A DNA stretch of 64,000 nt, from contig NZ_QWEV01000005.1 in assembly GCF_003858395.1 (NCBI RefSeq), positions 558,001 through 622,000 on the forward strand. The letters run 5' to 3'. Below are positions 42,178-49,808 of this stretch, piece after piece. The stretch is from Acidipila sp. EB88 (GTDB lineage Bacteria > Acidobacteriota > Terriglobia > Terriglobales > Acidobacteriaceae). The translations under genes were made by a program, and so were the position numbers. How positions within the stretch are numbered: position 1 is the stretch's first letter; every line of letters begins with the position of its first letter. The notes beneath the pieces are model-generated. The model made no database searches. It was not told where the DNA came from and was given only the letters and a program-made list of their open reading frames with translations.

Positions 42178-44517
42178 ATGCCACGCCTTGCCTTCCACTC
42201 AACGTCGCCCGCCTCCGGCAGGCTCTCCAGAGCACTCCTGCTGCTTGCATTGTTCGCAGCAGCCGGCTGGCTCGGCACGTCGAGGCTGCCTCTGCTGCTG
42301 CAGCCCGAGGCTGTGGTTAAGGCGGAAAGCACCGCCGATGTTGCTCAGGAGACGCGCCACCAGTTCTCTGCTCGCGTCGATGCCACCTATCACTACCTTT
42401 ACGGCAAGGACCACCCGTTTCTGCCGTCCAACGCCACGACCGATACTGGCGAGTTCATCGACCCCAAGACCGTGCCGACTGCCGCCTACTGCGGCCACTG
42501 CCACCAGGAAAGTCATAAGGAGTGGCGTGAATCGGCCCACAGCAACAGCAATCGCGCACCCTGGTACCTGCGCAACGTCAACCTGCTGACGGATCAGAAA
42601 GGTGTCGGCTTCACCCGCCACTGCGAAGGCTGCCATGACCCCGTCGCCACCATGGCCGGTGCGCTGACTGAAGGCAAGCCCTTGAAGCGCCCTTACGACC
42701 AGGATGGCGTCACCTGCATGGTCTGCCACTCGATCCAGAAGGTGGACACGCGCGGCACCGGCAGTTATGTGATGGGCGTGCCCGCCGTGCTCATGGACGA
42801 GAATGGAGCGCCGATCCAGCGTCCTGTCACCGATGCCGAAATCCTGGCCCATCTGGATCGCCACTCGGCCGCCGTGATGCGCCCGCTCTATCGCACCTCC
42901 GAGTTTTGCGCCAGCTGCCACAAGGCGGCGTTGCCGCAGACATTGAATGGTTACAAGTGGCAGCGCGCCATTTCGCTCTACGACGAGTGGCAGAACTCTT
43001 CGTTCGCGAAGCAGTCGCCGCTCCCCTTTTATGTCAAAGACAGTGTCTCGAACTGCCAGACCTGCCACATGCAGCGGGACCCATTGCAGGGCGTCGACTA
43101 CGGCGCCAAGCATGGCACGCTCGCCTCGCATCGCTGGCTCGGCGCCAACACGGTCGTGCCGCAGTACTACAAGTACCCGGATCAGGCCGAGGCGGTGCTG
43201 CGCTTCCTGCGCAACAACGTCTTCAACATCGACCTGTTCGGACTGGAGACCGCGCCCACTCAGTCGGCAAGCACCAGCAGCCCGATGATTGCGCCTCTTG
43301 GCCTCGCCAACTACCAGCTCACGCCGGGCCAGTACGCGGTGCTCTCTGTGGTGATCCAGAACAAGGGCATCGCGCACAGCCACGTGCCCGAGCAGCGCGA
43401 CATGTACGAGAGCTGGGTGGAGTTCACCCTGCGCGATGCACACGGCAAGCTCATCGCGTCGAGCGGCAGCATTCGCCCCAATGAAGACCTGGACCCTGCC
43501 GCGCACTCGTTCACCAACCGGCTCATCAACAAGCAGGGCGAGCTCAACGGGCACCACGAGGTCTGGAACAATCGCGTCGTCGCCTACAACAACACAATCC
43601 AGTCAGGCCGCTCGCAGATTGTGCGCTACGGCTTCACGCTTCCCGCACAGATGGAGGGCGGCATCACCGCGACCGCGACCGTACGCTATCGGCGCTTCAA
43701 TCAGCACTTCATGGACTTCGGGATGAAGGAACCAGCGGACCGCCACTACGAGCAGCAGACGGTGGACATGGTGAGCGCGTCGCGCACCTTCTACCCGGGC
43801 GCGAACAAGGCTGCTACACCAGGCCCCGATGAAAACAAGGAGTGGATGCGCTGGAACAACTACGGGGTCGGCCTGCTGGATGCACAGCAGTATGCCGCGA
43901 GTGTTGCCGCCTTCCAGCACGTTGCGAAACTCCGACCTGACTATCCGGATGCGTTGACCAACATTGCCATCGCCGACATTCAGTGGGAGCGCTACGCCGA
44001 CGCCTTGCCCAACCTGAAAAAAGCCCTGCAGCTTGCCCCGGCAGACTCGACGCCGAAAGCGCGTGCCCTCTACTACCTTGCGCTGGTGGAACGTAACGAA
44101 GGCAACATGGATCAGTCCATCACGGATCTGCTTGCTGTCGCCGCGCAGTTTCCTCGTTCGCGCGACGCCCACCGCGAGCTTGGCTTCTGCTACTACCAGC
44201 AACACAAGTACGAGCAGGCGCGTACCGAGTACGAAGCCGTGCAGGCGATCGATCCCGATGACCTCGCAGCGCATTACAACCTTGCAATCATCTATCGCCG
44301 CACGGGTCTCAAGGACAAGGCGCAGGAACAGGCTGCGTACTTCGCCGACAAGAAAGACGACCCCACCGCCAGCGTTTATGCTCTGGAGTACCTGAGCAAG
44401 CACAGCGAGGTCGCGCAGGAAAGCGTACCCTGGCATGTGCATGACCTCGATCACAACGGAGCCACCATCGCCGACCCGGCAGCTCGTCCCACCTCCTTCA
44501 GTGCAACCATGCAGTAA
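42178..44517 (+). CDS. Pentahaem cytochrome c fused to TPR repeats
   Basis: 779 residues, 60 bp after the CRTAC1 gene. A hydrophobic N-terminus (ALLLLALFAAAGWLG) exports or anchors it. Five CXXCH haem-attachment motifs are visible: CGHCH (105-109), CEGCH (149-153), CMVCH (180-184), CASCH (244-248) and CQTCH (293-297). Residues about 360-540 form a beta-rich middle domain (QYAVLSVVIQNKGIAHSHVPEQRD). From about 555 to 740 there are TPR repeats (WNNYGVGLLDAQQYAASVAAF, LYYLALVERNEGNMDQSI, CYYQQHKYEQARTEYEAV). This is an extracytoplasmic electron-transfer protein with a docking scaffold. Partners and redox substrate are unknown; neighbours are a CRTAC1 protein and a monohaem cytochrome. Confidence 0.92.
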   Translation: MPRLAFHSTSPASGRLSRALLLLALFAAAGWLGTSRLPLLLQPEAVVKAESTADVAQETRHQFSARVDATYHYLYGKDHPFLPSNATTDTGEFIDPKTVPTAAYCGHCHQESHKEWRESAHSNSNRAPWYLRNVNLLTDQKGVGFTRHCEGCHDPVATMAGALTEGKPLKRPYDQDGVTCMVCHSIQKVDTRGTGSYVMGVPAVLMDENGAPIQRPVTDAEILAHLDRHSAAVMRPLYRTSEFCASCHKAALPQTLNGYKWQRAISLYDEWQNSSFAKQSPLPFYVKDSVSNCQTCHMQRDPLQGVDYGAKHGTLASHRWLGANTVVPQYYKYPDQAEAVLRFLRNNVFNIDLFGLETAPTQSASTSSPMIAPLGLANYQLTPGQYAVLSVVIQNKGIAHSHVPEQRDMYESWVEFTLRDAHGKLIASSGSIRPNEDLDPAAHSFTNRLINKQGELNGHHEVWNNRVVAYNNTIQSGRSQIVRYGFTLPAQMEGGITATATVRYRRFNQHFMDFGMKEPADRHYEQQTVDMVSASRTFYPGANKAATPGPDENKEWMRWNNYGVGLLDAQQYAASVAAFQHVAKLRPDYPDALTNIAIADIQWERYADALPNLKKALQLAPADSTPKARALYYLALVERNEGNMDQSITDLLAVAAQFPRSRDAHRELGFCYYQQHKYEQARTEYEAVQAIDPDDLAAHYNLAIIYRRTGLKDKAQEQAAYFADKKDDPTASVYALEYLSKHSEVAQESVPWHVHDLDHNGATIADPAARPTSFSATMQ

Positions 44518-44584
44518 GCGCGCACTGGCAAGCCGCAGCTCAAAGCGGCTTGCGCAGCGGCCACGTCGCCCCGGATCCAACCAG

Positions 44585-44956
44585 ATGACCCAACGCTCTT
44601 TCGCGCTTTTCTGCTTTCTCGCGCTCGTGATGATGTGCCCGGCGTTCGCCTCGGCGGCAGCAGTGCAGGCCACCGCGCCCGCTTCACCCGCGAGCACTCC
44701 TGCCAGCCAAGGACAGCAACAGTTCGCGACCGCCGGTTGCGAGCATTGCCATGGAGAGAACGGCAAGGGCACCGAGCGCGCGCCCGCCCTGCTCAATGTC
44801 GGCAAGCGACTTACTGCTGCGCAGATCGTGTCCCAGATACACGACGGCGGCAAGAGCATGCCTGCATTCAGCGACCTGCTCGATGCAGACCAGATTGCGT
44901 CGCTCGTCGCCTACCTGCAGACGCTGCATCCGCATAAGACGCGCCCACGTCGCTAA
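44585..44956 (+). CDS. Small monohaem cytochrome c
   Basis: 123 residues from ATG 44585, 67 bp after the pentahaem gene. Signal peptide (LFCFLALVMMCPAFASAAA), a Ala/Pro/Ser linker, then a class I cytochrome c domain with CEHCH (Cys52-His56) and a likely axial Met92 in SMPAFSD. It ends with LVAYLQTLHP, the usual C-terminal helix. A natural soluble electron partner for the preceding multihaem protein. Confidence 0.92.
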   Translation: MTQRSFALFCFLALVMMCPAFASAAAVQATAPASPASTPASQGQQQFATAGCEHCHGENGKGTERAPALLNVGKRLTAAQIVSQIHDGGKSMPAFSDLLDADQIASLVAYLQTLHPHKTRPRR

Positions 44957-44964
44957 GACGTGGG
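44944..44964 (+). terminator. Hairpin at the end of the cytochrome c gene
   Basis: CCCACGTC (44944-44951) and GACGTGGG (44957-44964) pair perfectly around a 5-nt loop that includes the stop codon. Only a weak T-rich stretch follows (ATCTTT), so terminator activity is uncertain. Confidence 0.4.
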
Positions 44965-45019
44965 GGATCATCTTTCACGACCAGCCAAAATGTCATCGCC
45001 ACAACTGCAATTACCACGC

Positions 45020-45049
45020 TTGCTCATTGCGAGCACCGGCAGGTATAAC
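45020..45049 (+). promoter_or_regulatory. Possible promoter for the leader ORF and Tat-exported protein
   Basis: TTGCTC (45020-45025), 18-bp spacer and TATAAC (45044-45049). The -10 matches 5 of 6 consensus bases, the -35 half. The first start codon with a ribosome site is at 45080. Confidence 0.4.
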
Positions 45050-45079
45050 TGGTCTGCTTCCAACCGCAAAGGAGTCTTG

Positions 45080-45178
45080 ATGCTGAATCTCGATCACTGC
45101 CCACCTGGCAGGTCCGCTCTCCTCCAGTCATCGAGCAACACCACCAGCCTGCTTGTTGAGGTGCCGCATGTGGGCTAG
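45080..45178 (+). CDS. Putative 32-codon leader ORF overlapping the next gene's start
   Basis: ATG 45080 follows AAAGGAG by 5 nt, a better ribosome site than most real genes here. The 32-residue product (MLNLDHCPPGRSALLQSSSN onward) has no recognisable motif. Its stop at 45176-45178 lies just inside the next gene, whose ATG is at 45168 in another frame, so translation of the two could be coupled. It may simply be a spurious frame. Confidence 0.35.
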   Translation: MLNLDHCPPGRSALLQSSSNTTSLLVEVPHVG

Positions 45179-45719
45179 GCGGCGTTTCCTCAAGAGCACG
45201 CTGCAGGGGGCTTTACTCACCGGCGCAACAGCCACCCTCGCTGCACGGGCACAAACCTCCTCCACTCCGGCCAGCACAAACCAGGCGGTCCCTGCCGGCC
45301 CCATCAACCATACGGCTGCCTCCACACTGTTCCCTGCCACGGTTTTCTTCGCGGGCCGTGTCGCTCCCGTGCAGCTCCGCAATACGGGCGGCGCCAGGTT
45401 GTCGTCAGGCTTTGTACTGTCCGGCCTGGTCGATACCTCGGGCTACAGCAGCGGCGTACAGGAGCGTTACCAGGCGTACCTCCTGCTGGATACCCCGGCA
45501 CGTTTCGGGTCGAACCTCGTGCATCCCGGCGCTTATGGCTGCGGCATCGTCAACGGCAAGTTCCTGCTTCTGGATCTAAGTGCGGCGACACTCTTCGAAC
45601 TCGAAGCTGCGAGAGACACAGCGCTCCCGCGGCCTACGCCGCTGCAGGTTCTTGCTGGCTCGACCCCAGACAGCTTCCGGCTCTATCTTGGCCGCGGCTA
45701 CGTGTCGTTCTCCGCTTAG
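45168..45719 (+). CDS. Tat-exported protein of unknown function
   Basis: 183 residues from ATG 45168, with GAGG six bases upstream. The N-terminus has a twin-arginine signal (ARRRFLKSTLQGALLTGATATLAARAQ). The mature part is a small, probably beta-rich domain (AGRVAPVQLRNTGGARLSSGFVLSGLVDTSGYSSG, then RYQAYLLLDTPARFG and CGIVNGKFLLLDLS). I do not recognise the family. Tat export suggests a protein folded, perhaps with a cofactor, before transport, which would suit the neighbouring haem proteins, but no cofactor motif is visible. Confidence 0.72.
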   Translation: MWARRRFLKSTLQGALLTGATATLAARAQTSSTPASTNQAVPAGPINHTAASTLFPATVFFAGRVAPVQLRNTGGARLSSGFVLSGLVDTSGYSSGVQERYQAYLLLDTPARFGSNLVHPGAYGCGIVNGKFLLLDLSAATLFELEAARDTALPRPTPLQVLAGSTPDSFRLYLGRGYVSFSA

Positions 45720-45867
45720 CGCCTTGCTTCGCTGCGTCTCTTCCGTCCGTATGCACTCCACTCCCAGCAAGGTCTTCAGTGGCCATGCCTGTGTGTCGAA
45801 GCAGCTGGCTTTGCCAGGCAGCCCGCTGCTTCGCGGAGCGCGGAAGGCTCGTGTACGGTAGACACAT

Positions 45868-46266
45868 ATGCAGATCAATCGAGTCGGCACAAAGCCGTCC
45901 AAAGCAGGACCGGCAGACTGGTTCACAGGCACGGTGCGCATAGACGCACCGTTTCAGGGCGAGGCTCCCGCACGCATCAGTGGGGCAACCGTCACCTTTG
46001 AACCCGGAGCGCGTACGGCGTGGCACACGCATCCGCTTGGTCAGACCCTGCTTGTTATCGCGGGGCTCGGCCGGGCACAGCGCGAGGGCGGCCCGACTGA
46101 GGAGCTACACCCCGGCGATATCGTCTGGTTTGCGCCCAACGAAAAGCACTGGCACGGCGCCTCATCAGAAGTCAGCATGACGCACATCGCCGTGCAGGAG
46201 TCGCTGGATGGCAAAGCGGTCGAATGGCTGGAGCACGTCAGCGATGAGCAATACGGCAGAAGCTAG
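45868..46266 (+). CDS. Cupin (R)-hydroxynitrile lyase-like protein
   Basis: 132 residues. Closely resembles, from memory, the manganese cupin (R)-hydroxynitrile lyase of Granulicella tundricola, down to length. Shared stretches include [51 protein letters not shown] and the [16 protein letters not shown] end. The Mn ligands described for that enzyme fall at the same positions: His53, His55, Gln59 and His94. The active-site residues Ala40, Val42 and Gln110 are also the same. Hydroxynitrile lyases cleave or form cyanohydrins; the physiological role in soil acidobacteria is unknown. Related cupins are often annotated only as cupin or carboxymuconolactone-associated proteins. Confidence 0.88.
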   Translation: MQINRVGTKPSKAGPADWFTGTVRIDAPFQGEAPARISGATVTFEPGARTAWHTHPLGQTLLVIAGLGRAQREGGPTEELHPGDIVWFAPNEKHWHGASSEVSMTHIAVQESLDGKAVEWLEHVSDEQYGRS

Positions 46267-46468
46267 ACGCCCGCCAGGCTGCGCAAACGCCTGCCATGTT
46301 GCAGAAAATAATGTCGGTACCCTGCTAAGTTCCATCGCCTGACAAGAGCCGGAAACACCACCTCGAGTGTGTTGCCCATGCACTCTGGTGTCCGCACAGC
46401 TCTCGCTGGTGGCATGGAGCAGACGCGGGCATGGACACAGCCGCTGAAGCCGAAGACTTGCTGTGGGT

Positions 46469-46666
46469 TCATTCCGCATCTTCGAAGTCGAGGAAGCGAT
46501 TCGCCCAACCGGGTGTCGCCAATTCCACGTTTGGTTCCCTGGCTCGTGATGCGTACAGAATTGCTGCGTCATACAACACAGTCGACCCGTTGGAGAACGT
46601 CAAAATGACGTTTCCGTTCACCACATCCGCGTCGACAATTCTCAGCCCCTTTCTTCGCATCAACAT
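46469..46666 (-). CDS. Small hypothetical protein, 65 residues
   Basis: ATG 46666 (or ATG 46660, two codons in). The sequence alternates hydrophobic and polar residues like a small beta-sheet protein: LRIVDADVVNGNVILTFSNG followed by TVLYDAAILYASRAR and a closing WANRFLDFEDAE. It resembles short uncharacterised acidobacterial proteins with an LTFSNGxTxxxxAxxLY pattern, but I cannot name a family. Longer frames on the opposite strand here look random, so this is the better candidate. Cytoplasmic. Confidence 0.5.
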   Translation of the reverse strand: MLMRRKGLRIVDADVVNGNVILTFSNGSTVLYDAAILYASRAREPNVELATPGWANRFLDFEDAE

Positions 46667-47005
46667 GACCGCATTACAGTGCAGCCGCTGTAAGCAATTC
46701 GGTTCGATAGCTTACAGTGTCCCGGCTGCGGGCATTACGGATTTGACCCGCGCGTATCTGCCTGCCCGTTCCGGAAAGCGACGCCGGCGCAATGACAAGG
46801 GTGCTCGCCTGCAATGCAACGCTCTATCCTTTACCGGCTTTGTTCTCCCACTACTCAAACCGCGGTAAGCGCCAACCACCAGCGCATGGGCCATGCCAGG
46901 TGCTCCTGCTTTCCCCGCCGCATTGCATACTTCCACTCCGACGCAAGCACAAAAGCCGTAGCATGGACGTATGTGATCAGAACGCGCGATCAAGAGGGAG
47001 CAGGC
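46667..47005. other. Intergenic region, no gene seen
   Basis: About 340 bp between the small minus-strand gene and the glucosidase-like gene, which diverge. The region must hold both promoters. Open frames on the plus strand running through it lack features and merge into the signal peptide of the next gene. Confidence 0.45.
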
Positions 47006-49777
47006 ATGAAAACGAGCGCCCGCCAACAACGGCTTCAATGCTTTTTCCAGCGGAACCTAATTCATCCTGCTTCCGGTATTTCCCGTCGGCACATCGCCGC
47101 AGGCATCACGCTGCTCCTTGCGGCGACGCCCGCACTGGGCCAGCTACCAGCTACTCCTGCAAACTGGCTGGCCTCGGTTCCTGCCTTCTCCCTTGCTGCC
47201 CCTGCTCAGGTAGGCGGTCTCGTGATCCACCAGCGCACCGCGGCTTCGCAGCCATTTACCGTGGCCGGGGCATGCGGCGCCTTTGTGGGCCAGGGCGACG
47301 GCAGCTTCGAAGCCTGGACGTGGCCCGTCAAGCTTCTGAGCCACATGCACATCACCGCGCGCTTGCAGGACTACACCGTCCCCATCGACGTCAACGAGCA
47401 GTCCGCGGAGATCTCGGTGCAGCCGGATCACACCACCATCACCTTTGCCCACGCCGCATTCACCGTGCGCGAGATCCTCTTTGCACCGCGGTGCGAGGCT
47501 GGGGAAGGCAGCGCGACAAGCACAACAAACGCCTCGGCCCATCCCGGCGTTGTTGCTCTCTTTCAGATCGACTCCACGAAGCCGGTAGAGCTGACGTTTT
47601 CTTTTACTCCGGAGCTCAAGCGCATGTGGCCCGCGCCCAACGACAACGCACCTTCTCCTGAGTGGGTCCCACTGACTGCCGGCAAAGACGGCTACTACCT
47701 GCTGCACAGCGACTCCGCTGAACTGGCAGGCGCGATCGCCATGCCCGGCACACAGCCGGGCATTCTCGCCCCCTATCAGGAGCGACCCAAAAACTATCCG
47801 CTGCAACTCGTTCTGCAGTACGACCCCGCTCGCGACAGGGACCACTATTTCCCTCTGCTGATGGCCAGTGGCACATCGGTGGTGGATGCGAGCAAAGAGT
47901 CGCTCACCCGGCAGCTCGCATTTACCGGGAGCCGCGTCCCTGCTCTCTACGAGGCAACAGCCCAGTACTACGAGAAATTCTTCGAGACACGTGTCACAGC
48001 CGAGACCCCTGACCCGCGCATCGATCAGGCGCTTGCGTGGGCTGAGGTGTCCATCGACCAGCTGCGCGTGCGGCACCAAAGCTCCGAATACGGCGACGAG
48101 ATGGGCCTCATCGCCGGGCTGTACAGCTCTGGAGATTCCACTCGCCCCGGCTTTGGATGGTTCTTCGGTCGAGACTCGCTCTACACTCTCTACGCGGCCG
48201 ACAGCTATGGAGACTTCAGCCTTACGCGCCAGGAACTTGACTTTCTGTTGAAGCGCCAACGAGCCGACGGCAAAATCATGCACGAGTACTCGCAAACAGC
48301 CGAGCTTGTGAACTGGCCGAAACTTCCTTACGAGTACGCGGCCGCCGACTCAACGCCTCTGCTGCTGATGCTACTTCGCGATTACGCGACCCGCTCTGGC
48401 GACACCGCGTATTTGCAACAGCATTGGGAGCAGGTCCACAAGGCGTGGCTGTTTGAAACAACCCATGACAGCAACGGCGACGGCATCTACGACAATGCGC
48501 AGGGTACCGGCTGGGTAGAGAGTTGGCCCAGCGGCATGCCGCACCAGGAGGTTTACCTTGCGGCACTGGATGAGCAGGCGAGCCTCGCCTATGCGCAACT
48601 GGCTACGCTTGCCGGTAAGCCCAACGAAGCAGCAGCCGCTCGCGCCGTGCAGGTCGCTGCCACGCTGCGCGCGGAGTACAAACCGGCCAGCGATGCAGGT
48701 GGGGGCATGTATGCATTCAGCGACAACGGGAAAGACGCGACGGGCAAGCCCATGCTGGACACCACGGCAACCATTTATCCATCGGTGGCCTGGTGGGACG
48801 GAACATTCACCCTTGACGGCAGCGAAGGGATGTTTCGCCGCTGGGCCTCGCACGAATTCTCAACCGACTGGGGCACACGCGACCTTGGCGAGCACGAATC
48901 CATTTACGACCCGATGAGTTATCACCAGGGCTCAGTATGGCCGCTCTTCACCGGGTGGGCTTCGCTCGCGGAGTACCGCACCGGGCGCTCGCTTTCCGGC
49001 TATGCGCACCTGATGCAGAACGCCGACATGACCTGGTCCCAGGATCTTGGCGCGGTAACAGAGCTGCTCTCGGGCCAGTATTTCGAACCCTTCGGCCGTT
49101 CAACCACGCACCAGCTCTGGTCCTCTGCGATGGTGATCGCACCAGCGCTCCGAGGGCTGTTCGGCGTCAGCTTCGACGCAGGTAGCAACACACTTACGCT
49201 TGCTCCGCAACTCCCCGCCACCTGGGAGCACGCGACATTGCGCCACGTGCCCGTTGCCCACGGGCAACGAGTAACGCTTCAGTTTCAACGGAGGCGCACC
49301 GCGCTGATCGTACAGGTGACGGCAGAAAGCAACGCAGCAGGCGGAGCGCCGCTGCCCCGGCTCCAGGGTCCTGCGGGTGCCGCGACCAAGCAAGACGAGC
49401 TGAGCATCCCTTTGCCGGGCGCCGAGCTGGACATCCCTGCAGAGCTGCCGCTGGCAGGAGCAGCCACGCAGCAACTCAAAGTGCTTGAGCAGCACGCCGA
49501 TGGTCATAGCGCCTCCTGGGTGCTCGAGGCACAGGGTGGAACTGTCTACTCGCTGCCCCTGCGCTTGAACGGCATACGTGCCGCACATGCGGAAGGCGCG
49601 ACGTTGCTCAGCCAGGCGCCCATGCCTGCATTGGCTCCACTCAGCGGCGATGCACTGCTCGCCAGCCGCGCACAGTCTGCGCAAAGCACCGACGCGGCCA
49701 GCGCACTCGACACGCTGCAGGTGCGTTTCCCAGATGGCGCCGGCTACAAGCAGCAAACCATCTCGGTACGCTGGTAA
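47006..49777 (+). CDS. Secreted amylo-alpha-1,6-glucosidase/GH63-like (alpha/alpha)6-barrel enzyme
   Basis: 923 residues from ATG 47006, with GGGAG about 6 bases upstream; the frame extends 64 codons further without support. A long N-region with a late signal peptide (HIAAGITLLLAATPALGQ) leads into a beta-sandwich domain. The (alpha/alpha)6-barrel follows: GFGWFFGRDSLYTLYAADSYGDFSLTRQELDFLLKRQRADGKIMHEYS, then DSNGDGIYDNAQGTGWVESWPSG and SYHQGSVWPLFTGWASLAEYR. This pattern is that of the glycogen-debranching C-terminal domain and GH63-like glucosidases. Probably hydrolyses alpha-glucosidic linkages outside the cytoplasm. The exact GH family needs a profile search. Confidence 0.85.
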   Translation: MKTSARQQRLQCFFQRNLIHPASGISRRHIAAGITLLLAATPALGQLPATPANWLASVPAFSLAAPAQVGGLVIHQRTAASQPFTVAGACGAFVGQGDGSFEAWTWPVKLLSHMHITARLQDYTVPIDVNEQSAEISVQPDHTTITFAHAAFTVREILFAPRCEAGEGSATSTTNASAHPGVVALFQIDSTKPVELTFSFTPELKRMWPAPNDNAPSPEWVPLTAGKDGYYLLHSDSAELAGAIAMPGTQPGILAPYQERPKNYPLQLVLQYDPARDRDHYFPLLMASGTSVVDASKESLTRQLAFTGSRVPALYEATAQYYEKFFETRVTAETPDPRIDQALAWAEVSIDQLRVRHQSSEYGDEMGLIAGLYSSGDSTRPGFGWFFGRDSLYTLYAADSYGDFSLTRQELDFLLKRQRADGKIMHEYSQTAELVNWPKLPYEYAAADSTPLLLMLLRDYATRSGDTAYLQQHWEQVHKAWLFETTHDSNGDGIYDNAQGTGWVESWPSGMPHQEVYLAALDEQASLAYAQLATLAGKPNEAAAARAVQVAATLRAEYKPASDAGGGMYAFSDNGKDATGKPMLDTTATIYPSVAWWDGTFTLDGSEGMFRRWASHEFSTDWGTRDLGEHESIYDPMSYHQGSVWPLFTGWASLAEYRTGRSLSGYAHLMQNADMTWSQDLGAVTELLSGQYFEPFGRSTTHQLWSSAMVIAPALRGLFGVSFDAGSNTLTLAPQLPATWEHATLRHVPVAHGQRVTLQFQRRRTALIVQVTAESNAAGGAPLPRLQGPAGAATKQDELSIPLPGAELDIPAELPLAGAATQQLKVLEQHADGHSASWVLEAQGGTVYSLPLRLNGIRAAHAEGATLLSQAPMPALAPLSGDALLASRAQSAQSTDAASALDTLQVRFPDGAGYKQQTISVRW

Positions 49778-49808
49778 GCGTGCGGGCATGTCACGGTGTG
49801 TGCGCAGC

